Notes: generated by a model not told the origin, from the letters alone. A stretch of DNA of 64,000 nt from Nakamurella sp. PAMC28650 (GCF_014303395.1 NZ_CP060298.1:1364001-1428000); one strand, 5' to 3'; numbered from the stretch's first letter, positions 52,893 through 62,014 are shown. Numbers and translations: made by a program.

Positions 52893-52952
52893 ACCCCGGT
52901 TGCGTCCTGCAGAGTGCTCGCTATCGCGAGCACTCTGCAGGACGTCCGGGGT
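52893..52952. terminator. perfect 19-bp hairpin between convergent genes
   Basis: CGTCCTGCAGAGTGCTCGC (52903-52921), loop TATC, then its exact complement (52926-52944), with an outer ACCCCGG/CCGGGGT pair (52893-52899 and 52946-52952). It sits between the Smr gene and the convergent hypothetical gene and would stop both transcripts. Confidence 0.7.
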
Positions 52953-53339
52953 CTACCGGTGGGCCGGCTGACGCAACAGGCTCGTCATCGTGATCGCCGC
53001 AGTCAGGTGGTCGAACACGATCTCGAGCTCGTCGTGCAGGGCCTCGGTGGACGCCCGGGCGCCGATCAGCACCGCGACCTGACGAAGTGCGGCCTCGGCG
53101 GACCGGACGTGACCGAGCAGCGTCAGATCCTCGGCGGAGGCCCGGAAGACGGCGAAGCGGCGCTCCATCATCACCTCGATCTGGGCGCAGACCACGGCAG
53201 CCGCCGTCGAGAGCGTGATCTCGTTCCGCCCGGGCTCGCTGGTGGCGATGGCGGGCCCGAAGGTCCGCGAGCTGAGGCGGCTCACGTCGAAGAGGTGGCG
53301 CTCGATCTTGGCGGTCAGGGTGGTGTTCAAGGCAGTCAT
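52953..53339 (-). CDS. hypothetical helical protein
   Basis: 128 residues from the ATG at 53339, with AGGA about 8 bases upstream; a further in-frame ATG at 53399 has no ribosome site. It is mainly helical (AAAVVCAQIEVMMERRFAVFRASAEDL, then SAEAALRQVAVLIGARASTEALHDEL) and resembles a small four-helix bundle. No signal peptide or membrane helix. No family was recognised. It is divergent from the MscS gene. Confidence 0.55.
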   Translation of the reverse strand: MTALNTTLTAKIERHLFDVSRLSSRTFGPAIATSEPGRNEITLSTAAAVVCAQIEVMMERRFAVFRASAEDLTLLGHVRSAEAALRQVAVLIGARASTEALHDELEIVFDHLTAAITMTSLLRQPAHR

Positions 53340-53567
53340 CGTGTCAGTCCTGGTGGCGGGGGCAGAGGGCGTGATGCGGGTCGAGATCTGGCCCGACATC
53401 AGATAGACGTTCGGAGCCGCCCGCCATCACGCGTGGTCAGGTACCCAAAGTGCGCGGACGTGCAAGCACAACGTGGGCGACACCACTCCGTCGTCAGGGC
53501 GTGCCTCTCCGGTCGGGACGTGACTGCTCGTCATGGACGTCGCGAATGGCCGTCCGGGCCTGACAGC

Positions 53568-54470
53568 ATGGAACGCATGATAGATCCGCACTCGGCGCCC
53601 CTTCCGCCGCCGGCGACCCCCACGCCGGAACAGCAGTCCCCCGAGCACCAGAACTCGGCCCTGGCCGTGCTCAGAGCCATCGACAACAGGGCCGAACCCG
53701 ACCTGAAGCGGGCCATCCCCGCCGTCCTGATCACGCTGGTGGCCTTCATCGTGGGCGAGCGGCTGGGCGGCATCGGCCGGACATCGCCCGGCAAGTTCAA
53801 CCTGTTCGGCCGGGATGTCGTCGTCCAGCCCGGGTACCTGACCATCATCGTCGTGGTGATCGCGCTGGTCTTCGTCCTGGCCGGGGTGATCGCCACCCGC
53901 GCGGTCGCGAACGAACTGGCCAGGGTGAGCAACCGCAGGGCCGGAGCGTCGGCGGCGTCGGCGATCCGGCTGATCTGCATCATCGTCGGCTACCTCTCGG
54001 TCGGTCTCGGACTGCTCGGGCTGCTGCGGGTGGACCTGGGCAATCTGCTGGTGGGAGGCGCTGTGACGGGTGTCGTGATCGGCATCGCGGCGCAGCAGAC
54101 GCTGGGAAACTTCTTCGCCGGCCTGGTGCTGCTGTTCGCCCGGCCCTACACCCCGGGTGAGCGGGTCAAGGTGCGGACGGGCGCCCTGGGTGGACCGTTC
54201 GAGGGTGTGATCGTCTCGGCCGGCCTGATGTACACGACCATCGAAACCCAGGAGGGACCGGTCCGGATGCCGAACGCCGGTCTGCTCGGCGCGGCCATCG
54301 GGCCGGCCCCGGAACCGGTGGAGAAGTCGTCCGACGACCTGGCCGACGAGCCGTTCCACGGCTCCGAAGAGGTCCCTGACGTGATGCCGGCCGAGGCGCC
54401 GAAGGCGGCGGGACAGGGGCCGGACGGCCGCGGCCCCAGGTCTGCAGCGGACGGGACCCAACAGCGGTAG
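53568..54470 (+). CDS. MscS family small-conductance mechanosensitive channel
   Basis: 300 residues from the ATG at 53568 (a second ATG is at 53577). Four hydrophobic segments occur; the fourth is the pore helix with the MscS signature VGGAVTGVVIGIAAQQTLGN, FFAGLVLLFARPYTPGERV. The cytoplasmic cage is short (about 90 residues plus a polar tail), so it is a minimal member. Opens under membrane tension to release solutes during osmotic downshock. Confidence 0.87.
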   Translation: MERMIDPHSAPLPPPATPTPEQQSPEHQNSALAVLRAIDNRAEPDLKRAIPAVLITLVAFIVGERLGGIGRTSPGKFNLFGRDVVVQPGYLTIIVVVIALVFVLAGVIATRAVANELARVSNRRAGASAASAIRLICIIVGYLSVGLGLLGLLRVDLGNLLVGGAVTGVVIGIAAQQTLGNFFAGLVLLFARPYTPGERVKVRTGALGGPFEGVIVSAGLMYTTIETQEGPVRMPNAGLLGAAIGPAPEPVEKSSDDLADEPFHGSEEVPDVMPAEAPKAAGQGPDGRGPRSAADGTQQR

Positions 54471-54654
54471 GGGTGATGAACGACAGGACGGATGGGGGTG
54501 CAGACGCTCTTATGCCGTGGAATCAAAGGCCTGTGATCGGCTTCACCGGCGAATCGGGTAACGACCGGGGTGTCCGGGGCGTCATACAGGGTGTCAAGCA
54601 TTCAAGACCGGAAGTGCCGGCAGTACAGATCGACCCAGCAAGGACGGAACGACC

Positions 54655-54801
54655 ATGAGCCGCCTCACCAACGCCATCCGCAACAGCCGCGAAGTTTCCC
54701 GCAACCGTCGTGCGATCGGCCGCGCCATCGAACGCGCCGCCACCCCGGCCATGCGCGACGAGATCATCCTGATGGCACAACGCCAGGGCTACAACCGCTG
54801 A
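54655..54801 (+). CDS. 48-residue conserved actinobacterial small protein
   Basis: Begins ATG at 54655 with AAGGA about 9 bases upstream and ends TGA at 54799-54801. The protein is basic and helical: MSRLTNAIRNSREVSRNRRA, then IGRAIERAATPAMRDEIILM, then AQRQGYNR. It has the composition of small actinobacterial proteins annotated only as hypothetical. Good ribosome site and clean codon use make it credible. Function unknown. Confidence 0.65.
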   Translation: MSRLTNAIRNSREVSRNRRAIGRAIERAATPAMRDEIILMAQRQGYNR

Positions 54802-55187
54802 GCGGTGGTGCCGCGTAGTGCCACCGAGTATCCGATCGCGCACTCTGGGTAGAGGGTGCGATCTGCGCCGTTGAGGCCGTTTCGGGTGCGTCAAAGATTG
54901 TTGAAGTCTCTTGTAACGCTTCTGAGGTGTCCAGCGACATCACCCATGACCCCGGTTGCTGCCGGACCCCCGACCTGGCAGCCCCCGGGGTCCTTTGCGT
55001 TCTCGGCCGGTGACCGCCGAACCGAACGAAATCTCGGTCGCCGGCGCCCCGCCGTCGCGCAAACCCCGATCGTGCCGGCCCGGTGGAGAGCTGCTCTGGC
55101 AGACTGGGCCGCGGTGAATCTGCCGGCGTGGCGCCGGGTCTGCGGTGCACGAGCGGGTGTGCGGGCGGTTCGAACTGGGAGGCGTGA
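54802..55187. other. non-coding interval with two hairpins
   Basis: No gene is supported. Hairpin one: GATCGC...CTCT against AGAG...GCGATC at about 54834-54862. Hairpin two at 54948-54992: GACCCCGG plus GCTGCC paired with GGCAGC plus CCGGGGTC, followed by CTTTGCGTT. The second looks like a terminator. The pair could be the leader or terminator of a small RNA running left to right from about 54880. Confidence 0.45.
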
Positions 55188-55652
55188 GTGATCTCGCGAG
55201 AGCTGGCGGTGGCCCTGCGGGATGCGGGTGTCCGCTGGACCCCGGTGATGGGGGACCGGTTCAGCCTGGTCGACGACAACTTCGACGGCGACGTCTTCAC
55301 CCTCAGCGACATGACGATCGAGGCCCACGGACCCGCAGACGCGCGGGTGCTCGGATTCAACGGCACCACCGAGTGGGCGCTGGACTCGGTAGGTCTGGAG
55401 GACGCCCTCTGGTTGCCCCGCGAAGACCAGCTGCGCGAACTGATGGGACCGACCTTCGTCAGCCTGCGGCGAGTCGACGGGGCGGACGGTACCGACCGGA
55501 CCTACCTCGTGACGGTCCGGCTGCCGCCGAGGCCCGACGAGGAGATCGAGGCCGACTCCGTGGAAGAGGCCTACGCGCTCGGGGCCCTGGCTCGCATCGC
55601 CGCGGCCAACGAACGACTCGCGCCGCCGCCACCGGACACGCAGATCGACTGA
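55188..55652 (+). CDS. conserved actinobacterial hypothetical protein (often named CpaE-like)
   Basis: 154 residues from a GTG at 55188 with GGGAGG upstream. It reads MISRELAVALRDAGVRWTP, GDRFSLVDDNFDGDVFTLSD and MTIEAHGPADARVLGFNGT, then ALWLPREDQLRELMGPTF. This matches a widespread actinobacterial family that databases label pilus assembly protein CpaE, although it has no ATPase motif. Role unknown. It is followed by a GroES-like gene 33 bases away. Confidence 0.75.
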   Translation: MISRELAVALRDAGVRWTPVMGDRFSLVDDNFDGDVFTLSDMTIEAHGPADARVLGFNGTTEWALDSVGLEDALWLPREDQLRELMGPTFVSLRRVDGADGTDRTYLVTVRLPPRPDEEIEADSVEEAYALGALARIAAANERLAPPPPDTQID

Positions 55653-55685
55653 GCGGCCGGCGGCCCGCGCACTACGCTCGGAGCC

Positions 55686-56006
55686 GTGCCCGACCATCCC
55701 CGCTCCATCCAGATGCTGCACGACAAGATCCTGATCAAGCTGTCCGGTGCGGCCGGTGAGCGCACCTCACGAGGTGGGATCGTCATCCCCGCAACGGCCG
55801 AGGTCGCCAAGCGACTGATCTGGGGCGAGGTCCACGGGGTCGGGCAGCACGTCAGATCGGTCAAGCTGGGGGACAGTGTGCTGTTCGACCCCGAGGACCA
55901 GTTCGAGGTCGAGGTCGGCGGTGAGACCTACCTCGTGCTGCGCGAGCGCGACCTCCAGGCCGTCGCCAGCGAGGCCGCGGCCGGCGGGGCGGGGCTCTAC
56001 CTGTGA
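55686..56006 (+). CDS. GroES-like (Cpn10) chaperonin subunit family protein
   Basis: 106 residues from a GTG. The Cpn10 fold is evident: MLHDKILIKL, RTSRGGIVIPATA, IWGEVHGVGQHVRSVKLGDSVLF and ETYLVLRERDLQA. The mobile-loop region is short and there is no GroEL gene beside it, so it belongs to the small actinobacterial GroES-like family outside the groESL operon. Partners unknown. Confidence 0.83.
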   Translation: MPDHPRSIQMLHDKILIKLSGAAGERTSRGGIVIPATAEVAKRLIWGEVHGVGQHVRSVKLGDSVLFDPEDQFEVEVGGETYLVLRERDLQAVASEAAAGGAGLYL

Positions 56007-56191
56007 CCGCGGCCAGGATCGACCCCATCGCTGCGAGGTCACCCTCGGAGAACGCGCGCAGAGGGACCACCTCGTCCTGGAGTTCGGGCCTGCCACGCGA
56101 CGGTTCATCGTGAAGCGGGAGACCTGAACACGAATCTTCCGTCAGGATCCCAGGTGTGTTGTCCTCGACCGGGTCTGGGAGACAATCAGGG

Positions 56192-56971
56192 ATGACCTTC
56201 ACGCCGCCCGCGGTGGCGCACAGTGCCCGACCGGCGGAATGGGTGACCTCGCGGATCGATGTCTTCGCCGAGCCGTGGGTGAGCGGGATGGTCGGGCCGG
56301 ACTTCCGGGCCCACGCGCGGATCTTTCATCCGCTGGACGACGGACCGGACGCCCTGCGGTGGGCCGACGTGGCCCGGATCCGGGGGCGGACCATGCATGC
56401 GGGCGCGCAGTGGTCCCAGATCAACCCGGCCCCGCCGGAACTGCGTGACGGCCGCAGCTTCCCGGGTGAGCCGCGCACGGGGAACCTGGACGGTGAGGCC
56501 TTGACCGCTCTGTGCTCCATCCTGGCGAGCCACACGGACACCCCGGCACGATGCTGGTTCGCGGTGTGGGACGGCTGGGGGTGGCAGCATCCGGGGGGAA
56601 CCACCCTGGTGCGGTCGACCGATTCGGGTGAGCTACCGCCACCGCCGGAGATGGCACCGCATGGGTGGCAGCTGGATCTCACCGGGCCCACCTTCGCTCT
56701 CCCCGGGCGCGGATACCGCTTGTTCGGTGGCCCCGTCGACGCGGCCACCCGGATCGGTCGCTGGGTCACTGCGGACTGGTTCGATCCGCAGTCACCGAGC
56801 ATTTTCTGGCCTGAGGATCACCGCTGGTGCGTGGCCACCGAGGTCGACGCCGACACCACCTTGATCGGCGGCAGCCGCGCCCTCGTCGACGAGGTCGTCA
56901 ACTCGCAGTTGCTGGAGGCGCTGCCCATTGCACGGCATGCTTCCCGGCTGGACACGGTCAACCCGTGGTGA
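56192..56971 (+). CDS. hypothetical protein
   Basis: 259 residues from the ATG at 56192. No signal peptide or membrane helix. Trp-rich segments (WFAVWDGWGWQHPGG, FWPEDHRWCVATEVDAD) and a central LPGRGYRLFGGPVDAA suggest a globular enzyme or binding protein of an uncharacterised actinobacterial family. Function unknown. Convergent with the dehydrogenase gene that ends at 56990. Confidence 0.6.
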   Translation: MTFTPPAVAHSARPAEWVTSRIDVFAEPWVSGMVGPDFRAHARIFHPLDDGPDALRWADVARIRGRTMHAGAQWSQINPAPPELRDGRSFPGEPRTGNLDGEALTALCSILASHTDTPARCWFAVWDGWGWQHPGGTTLVRSTDSGELPPPPEMAPHGWQLDLTGPTFALPGRGYRLFGGPVDAATRIGRWVTADWFDPQSPSIFWPEDHRWCVATEVDADTTLIGGSRALVDEVVNSQLLEALPIARHASRLDTVNPW

Positions 56972-56989
56972 CGTCGGTGACTGCCGGTC

Positions 56990-57991
56990 TCAGACGCGCA
57001 CCTCCTCGATCGTGACCGGACGATGCTCCCGGCGTGACAGGGTGCAGGCCTCGGCGATCAGGCCGACCTCGACCGCATCTGCGATGGTGCACGGCGACGG
57101 GCGGATGCCGGCGACCACTTCGGTGAACGCTACGAGTTCGGCGCGGAAGGCCGGCCCCAGCCGGTCCATGAAGAAGTCGTACGGGACACCCGCCGGGAAC
57201 GTCACACCCGGTTCGACCGATCGCAGCGGCAACCGGTCCTCGAGGCCGACGGCGATGCTGTCCTTGGAACCGTGCACCTCCAGTCGCACGTCGTAGCCGC
57301 GCGCGTTGTAACGGGAGTTGGACACCACGGCGATGGTGCCCCCGGACATGGTCAGGATGGCCGAGGCCGTGTCGACGTCCCCGACCTCGGCGAAGTACGG
57401 ATCGCCCTGATTGCTACCGGTGGCGAACACCTCGACCACCTCCTGGCCGGTGACCCAACGGACCGCGTCGAAGTCGTGGACCGAGCAGTCGCGGAAGATT
57501 CCGCCGGAGCCGGCGACGTAGCCGTGCGGCGGCGGTGACGGGTCCAGCGTGGTCGAGCGGACGGTGTGCAGCCAGCCGAGTTCACCGGCGGCGACGGCGG
57601 CGCGGGCCACGGCGAAGGCCGGGTCGTACCGACGCGGATAGCCGATCTGCACCGGTACGCCCGATCCGGCCACCGCGGCGAGCACCCGCGCGCTCTCGGA
57701 AGCCTCACGGGCCACCGGCTTCTCGCAGAAGACGGGAATCCCGGCCTCCACCGCGGCGACGATCAGGGACGGATGTGCCTCCGTCGCGGCGGCGATCAAC
57801 ACGCCGTCGATCCCGCTGCGCAGCAGAGCTTCCGGGCTGTCTGCCGTCTCGAAGCCGAACCGCTGCGCGACCTGCGCGGTGACCGCAGTCAGTGCATCGG
57901 TGACGACGAGGGACTCCACCGTCTCCATCCTGGCGAGGTTCTCCGCATGGTAGGCACCGATCCGGCCGAGGCCGATGAGGCCGAGTCTCAC
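56990..57991 (-). CDS. Gfo/Idh/MocA family oxidoreductase, inositol 2-dehydrogenase-like
   Basis: 333 residues from a GTG at 57991, with AAAGGG upstream. The Rossmann start LGLIGLGRIGAYHAEN, the EKP motif (VFCEKPVAREA), and the family block GGIFRDCSVHDFDAVRW with catalytic Asp and His are intact. Closest in features to myo-inositol 2-dehydrogenases (IolG); sugars other than inositol are possible. Last gene of the four-gene operon. Confidence 0.87.
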   Translation of the reverse strand: MRLGLIGLGRIGAYHAENLARMETVESLVVTDALTAVTAQVAQRFGFETADSPEALLRSGIDGVLIAAATEAHPSLIVAAVEAGIPVFCEKPVAREASESARVLAAVAGSGVPVQIGYPRRYDPAFAVARAAVAAGELGWLHTVRSTTLDPSPPPHGYVAGSGGIFRDCSVHDFDAVRWVTGQEVVEVFATGSNQGDPYFAEVGDVDTASAILTMSGGTIAVVSNSRYNARGYDVRLEVHGSKDSIAVGLEDRLPLRSVEPGVTFPAGVPYDFFMDRLGPAFRAELVAFTEVVAGIRPSPCTIADAVEVGLIAEACTLSRREHRPVTIEEVRV

Positions 57992-58049
57992 GTGATCACC
58001 CTTTCAGCAGGCTGTGCAGGATAACGACTTTCGCGGATTCCGGTGATGG

Positions 58050-58856
58050 TCAGTCCATTCCGCCGAGTACGTTCTGATCCCAGTCGATGACCGAGCCGGT
58101 GACGACACCGCTCCGGTCGGACAGCAGGAACACGGCGAAATCGGCGATCTCGTCCACTTGGCCGAGCTTGCCCATCGGGAGCCGAGCCCCCGCCTTGGCC
58201 TGCCAATCGTCCTGTGCGCCATGGAACTGCCGCTGTATGGCGTCCTCGCCCTCGGTCTCGGTCCAGCCGATGTCGAGCCCGTTGATCCGGATGCGGTCGA
58301 ACCGATGGGCGTGAGCGGCGTTGCGGGTGAGCCCGGCCAGACCCGCCTTGGCGGCCACGTAGGGCGCGAGGTAGGGCTGGCCACCGTGTTCGGAAGAGGA
58401 GATGACGTTGAGGATGGTCCCGGAAGCCTTGCGTGAGAGCATGTCCCGCACCGCAGCCTGCATCAGGAAGAACGGTGCGCGCAGATTGATCGCGATGTGG
58501 GCGTCGAACAATTCGGGGGTGGTGTCCAGCAGTGTGCCCCTGGTCGTCAGGCCGGCGCAATTGACGAGAGCGTCTACCCGTCCGAACTTCTCGACCGTGG
58601 CGCTCACGCTGTCCCGGGCCTGAGCGAGGTCGCTGACGTCGGTCCGGACGAACAGGGCCTGCGCGCCGGCGGCGATCAGCTCGGCGACCAGGGTGTCCCC
58701 CGCAGCCCGGTTGCGGCCGGTGACGACCACGGCGCCGCCCTGCTGCGCTGCCGCCCTGGCGATGCCGGCTCCGACCCCCAGCGTGCCACCGCTGACGAGT
58801 ACCACCTTGTCCTGCAACAACATGTCCTGAAACAACTTCTCGTACATCGGCCTCAT
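58050..58856 (-). CDS. short-chain dehydrogenase/reductase (SDR)
   Basis: 268 residues; ATG at 58856 or 58847. The cofactor motif is SGGTLGVGAGIA, with NCAGLTT, catalytic Ser in VISSSEHGG and the Tyr-x3-Lys pair in YVAAKAGLAG. The insert GWTETEGEDAIQRQFHGAQDD is unusual and the C-terminus carries GSVIDWDQNVLGGMD. It likely oxidises a polyol or sugar-derived hydroxyl with NAD(P). Confidence 0.88.
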   Translation of the reverse strand: MRPMYEKLFQDMLLQDKVVLVSGGTLGVGAGIARAAAQQGGAVVVTGRNRAAGDTLVAELIAAGAQALFVRTDVSDLAQARDSVSATVEKFGRVDALVNCAGLTTRGTLLDTTPELFDAHIAINLRAPFFLMQAAVRDMLSRKASGTILNVISSSEHGGQPYLAPYVAAKAGLAGLTRNAAHAHRFDRIRINGLDIGWTETEGEDAIQRQFHGAQDDWQAKAGARLPMGKLGQVDEIADFAVFLLSDRSGVVTGSVIDWDQNVLGGMD

Positions 58857-58896
58857 TCCAACGGTCGAGGGGATCCAGCGGCGCGGCGGCGGAGTC

Positions 58897-60075
58897 TCAG
58901 GAGAGGCGCCGCCCGTTCCAGGCCGTCAATTCGGACTCCAACTTCTCCTCCGGCCACTGCTGCTCCACTGCCGCGGCGAGAAGTTCGGCCTGGTTGGCCG
59001 GGGCGAGCCCGTCGACCGGCTGGTCGCGGTCCAGGTTCGTCGGGAACGAGTAGCCCTCCGCCGAGGACGCGATCACGTTGGCGATCTCCGCGCCGGTCGC
59101 CCCGTTGGCCTGCATCTTCAGTAGAGCGGGATAGAGCGCGGTCGACATCGCTTGTCGATCAACGGTTTCCATCGCGCGCCCGAACGCCGAGGAGATCTGC
59201 AGCAGGTTGGCCATGCGCCTGATGTCGGTGGTGTGATTGGTGCCGGCGGCGTGGAACAGGGCGGGGTTGAAGAAAGCCGCGTCGCCCTTGGCCAGCGGTA
59301 GCTGGACGAAGTTCGACTCGAAGAACTCGCGGAATTCCGGCCGACGCCAGGCCAGGTAGCCGGGCAGGTACTTCTGCGAGTGCGGCAGGTACTGGGTGGG
59401 TCCGGTCTCGACCGGCATGTCGGTGTGGGCCACTGCGCCCTGCAGGGTGAGGACCGGCGAGAGCCGGTGGACGTGCGCCGGGTAGCGGCCCGCCTGCTCG
59501 TTGGTCTGGAAGCCCAGGTGGTAGTCGCGGTGCACGCTCTGCGCCCTGCCGCCGGGGTTGACCACGTTGACCTGCGAAGTCACCTGATAGTTCGGTCCGA
59601 GCCAGGCCGTGCTGATCGCCGCGATGACGTCATTGGAGTAGTAGGACGCAAACACCTCTGGATTTCTGACGGCGAGCTTCTCCAGCGCATTCCAGATGCG
59701 GTCGTTGGCGCCGGCGGTCGCGAAGTGGTCCCCCACCGCAGTGCCGGCCGCATGTTGCTCGGCGATGATCGCCTGGAAGACCTCGGTCGCGGCGTCCACG
59801 ACGCCGGTGTCCGGGAAGGCGTTCTTGAACACCACGATGCCAGGACCGTCCATCAGTGCCCTGGCCAGTTCCGCGTGGAAGTCGTTCGTACCGGGCTCGG
59901 CGCCGGATGCCGGGCGCAGGGCGGCACTGTCGTAGACCAGGACGCCCTCCTGCACCGAAGAGGCGAGCGGGTACTCGGTGAGATCGGTGGTCCGGCCGAC
60001 CAACTCGACGAAATCGTCCAGCCTGCAGTCGGCTTCGGCCAGTGCGTAGGTCCTGCTGGGCAGGTAGGTCGTCAT
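58897..60075 (-). CDS. phytanoyl-CoA dioxygenase (PhyH) family oxygenase
   Basis: 392 residues from the ATG at 60075, with GAGGAG upstream. The 2-oxoglutarate/Fe(II) motif is present: VHRDYHLGF supplies His and Asp, and ALFHAAGTNHTTDIRR the distal His with Arg for 2-oxoglutarate. GIVVFKNAFPDTG is the family's N-terminal element. The substrate is unknown; with two sugar-type dehydrogenases and an SDR it may hydroxylate a sugar or polyol derivative. Same operon as the genes on both sides. Confidence 0.85.
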   Translation of the reverse strand: MTTYLPSRTYALAEADCRLDDFVELVGRTTDLTEYPLASSVQEGVLVYDSAALRPASGAEPGTNDFHAELARALMDGPGIVVFKNAFPDTGVVDAATEVFQAIIAEQHAAGTAVGDHFATAGANDRIWNALEKLAVRNPEVFASYYSNDVIAAISTAWLGPNYQVTSQVNVVNPGGRAQSVHRDYHLGFQTNEQAGRYPAHVHRLSPVLTLQGAVAHTDMPVETGPTQYLPHSQKYLPGYLAWRRPEFREFFESNFVQLPLAKGDAAFFNPALFHAAGTNHTTDIRRMANLLQISSAFGRAMETVDRQAMSTALYPALLKMQANGATGAEIANVIASSAEGYSFPTNLDRDQPVDGLAPANQAELLAAAVEQQWPEEKLESELTAWNGRRLS

Positions 60076-60137
60076 GCCGTCGGCTCCTCGTTGAACTCGG
60101 TTCGTCGTCGAACTAGGCTCGTCGTCGAACGCTCTGC

Positions 60138-61316
60138 CTACAGGCTGACCCAGCCGCCGCGCTCGACCGACGCTACCATCGCGTCCAGCGTGACCGCGCT
60201 CCGGACTGCGTCGGAAATGCTGGCGCCGTAGGTCTTTCCCTCCGCAATCGATCGGAGGAACCTCGCGCACTCGATGACCTTGAGATCGTCGTAGCTCATC
60301 GATGACGCCGCACCGGGCTGGAACGCGGCGTAGTCGCCGGCGCCGGGTCCGACGAACTTCGTCACCACGCTCTGGTCCTGGTAGTCGGTGCCGAGGCTGA
60401 GGCCGAGCTCGTTCATCCGGCGGAAATCCCAGAACACTGCGCCTCTGGTGCCATGGATCTCCAAGCCGTAGTCGTTCTGCGAACCGACGGAGATCCGGCT
60501 GGCCTCCAGCACGCCGCGGGCACCCGAGGTGAAGCGCAGCAGGCTCGAGACGTAGTCCTCGTTCTCCACGTTGCCCCGCTCGCCCCCGGCCGCCCGCCCA
60601 TGGCCCGTGGTGGCGGCCCCCGGCCTCGATCGCTGGGCCAGGAAGATGGCGGTGTCGGACACGACCTTTTCGATGTCGCCCAGCAGGTACCAGGCCAGGT
60701 CGACGCCGTGCGAGGCCAGATCGCCGAGCGCGCCGGCACCGCCGAGCTTGCGCTCGAACCGCCAGCTCAACGCGCCGTCCGGATGGGCGGCGTAGTCGCT
60801 GAACAGCCTGATCCGCGCGTGGGTGATGGCGCCGAGGTCGCCCTGCTCGATGAGCTGCTTCGCCAGTTCGACGGCGGGCGCATTGCGGTAGTTGAAACCG
60901 ACGGCCGCCTGCACACCGGCCTTCGCAACTGCGGTCTCGACCGCACGGGCATCGTCGGCGGACAATCCGACCGGCTTCTCGATCCAGATGTGCTTGCCCG
61001 CGGCGGCGAGCGCGGTCCCCATCTCGCGGTGCAGGAAGTTCGGGGCGGTGATGCTGACGGCCGAGATCGTGGCGTCGTCGGCCAGGTCCCGCCAGTCGGG
61101 GGTGGTGGCCGCGAAGCCGTACTGGGCGGCCGCCTCCTCCGCGCGGCCGGGAACCGCTTCGGCGACCGCGACGAGCTGGGGAGAGAGGTCCAGTTCAGGG
61201 AAGTGGTGCCGCACGCGCAGGTAGGCCTGCGCGTGCACCCGGCCCATCCATCCGAAGCCGGCCACCGCCACGCCCAGTCGGGTGGCCGTTGCTCGGGGTG
61301 CGGGAGTGAACGCCAC
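60138..61316 (-). CDS. Gfo/Idh/MocA family oxidoreductase
   Basis: 392 residues from the GTG at 61316 with GGAGG just upstream. Rossmann fold VAVAGFGWMGRVHAQA, then the EKP motif in IWIEKPVGLSA, and GALGDLASHGVDLAWYL with the catalytic Asp/His region. A poorly conserved loop GHGRAAGGERGNVENEDYV lies in the substrate domain. First gene of the operon; reads towards PhyH, SDR and the IolG-like gene. Confidence 0.86.
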   Translation of the reverse strand: MAFTPAPRATATRLGVAVAGFGWMGRVHAQAYLRVRHHFPELDLSPQLVAVAEAVPGRAEEAAAQYGFAATTPDWRDLADDATISAVSITAPNFLHREMGTALAAAGKHIWIEKPVGLSADDARAVETAVAKAGVQAAVGFNYRNAPAVELAKQLIEQGDLGAITHARIRLFSDYAAHPDGALSWRFERKLGGAGALGDLASHGVDLAWYLLGDIEKVVSDTAIFLAQRSRPGAATTGHGRAAGGERGNVENEDYVSSLLRFTSGARGVLEASRISVGSQNDYGLEIHGTRGAVFWDFRRMNELGLSLGTDYQDQSVVTKFVGPGAGDYAAFQPGAASSMSYDDLKVIECARFLRSIAEGKTYGASISDAVRSAVTLDAMVASVERGGWVSL

Positions 61317-61408
61317 TGGACCTCCGGGTGCGTGCAGGGTTCGGTTGCGGCCGGGACGAGGATCGGGCCGGGATGGGGGCGTGGCCTGGAACGAGGAGAC
61401 GGTCGGTA

Positions 61409-61422
61409 TTGGACCGGTCCAA
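61409..61422. promoter_or_regulatory. perfect 14-bp palindrome upstream of the catabolic operon
   Basis: TTGGACCGGTCCAA lies 93 bases upstream of the first start of the minus-strand operon. Such CG-centred A/T-flanked palindromes are typical of LacI, GntR or ROK operators. No regulator gene is adjacent, so the controlling protein is elsewhere. Confidence 0.6.
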
Positions 61423-61581
61423 GTAGTCTGGCGCGCAGAGCGCCCGGATGTCAATGCACCGTGATGTCCCGGGCGTCTGGTGTCCAGGTCCCGTTTTCAC
61501 CGTTCGCGTCAGGGTGACCGGGCCGCTATGGCCGGTCCCCTCGCAGCTTGGAGCATCGTCCTTCCTCCAAGTGGCATCACT

Positions 61582-61621
61582 GCAGGCGTTCGGTGCCCGT
61601 ACTCAGGCACCGAACACCTGC
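61582..61621. repeat. strong hairpin in a long intergenic region
   Basis: GCAGGCGTTCGGTGCC pairs with GGCACCGAACACCTGC (one mismatch) around an 8-base loop. The intergenic interval 61317-62014 holds no convincing gene, only this hairpin and the palindrome at 61409. It resembles the hairpins at 51777 and 52903 in form, though not in sequence. Confidence 0.6.
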
Positions 61622-62014
61622 GATGATGACGATTCGCCGACGCCCGCGACCGTCAGGCGTGGTCACTCATGCCCGGTCCGGATCCGTTCGGGCCGCAGCA
61701 GCGATCTCAGGGCCTCGCCCAAAGGTGTCCCCTGCATCTGCGCTACGGCCCCCGCGCCCGCGTCAGCACGAGAGGGCGTCGAGTGATGGAAACGGAGCGC
61801 CTGGCGGTCGATTCCCGACGGATCGGCCCGGGCCGGCGGGCGTCCGGCACGTCACGGCCGTGTGTCGGGCAGGCAACATCCAACTCCCGCCGCTGCGGCA
61901 GTGCTGTGCGATAGGCGAAGATGGCAACCGGTGCCGGCGCCGGGCACCCGACCAGGCCCCGATTCGCGTGCCGCCCCGCGCCGGGTCCGATCGCACCGAC
62001 AGGAAAGAGCCATC

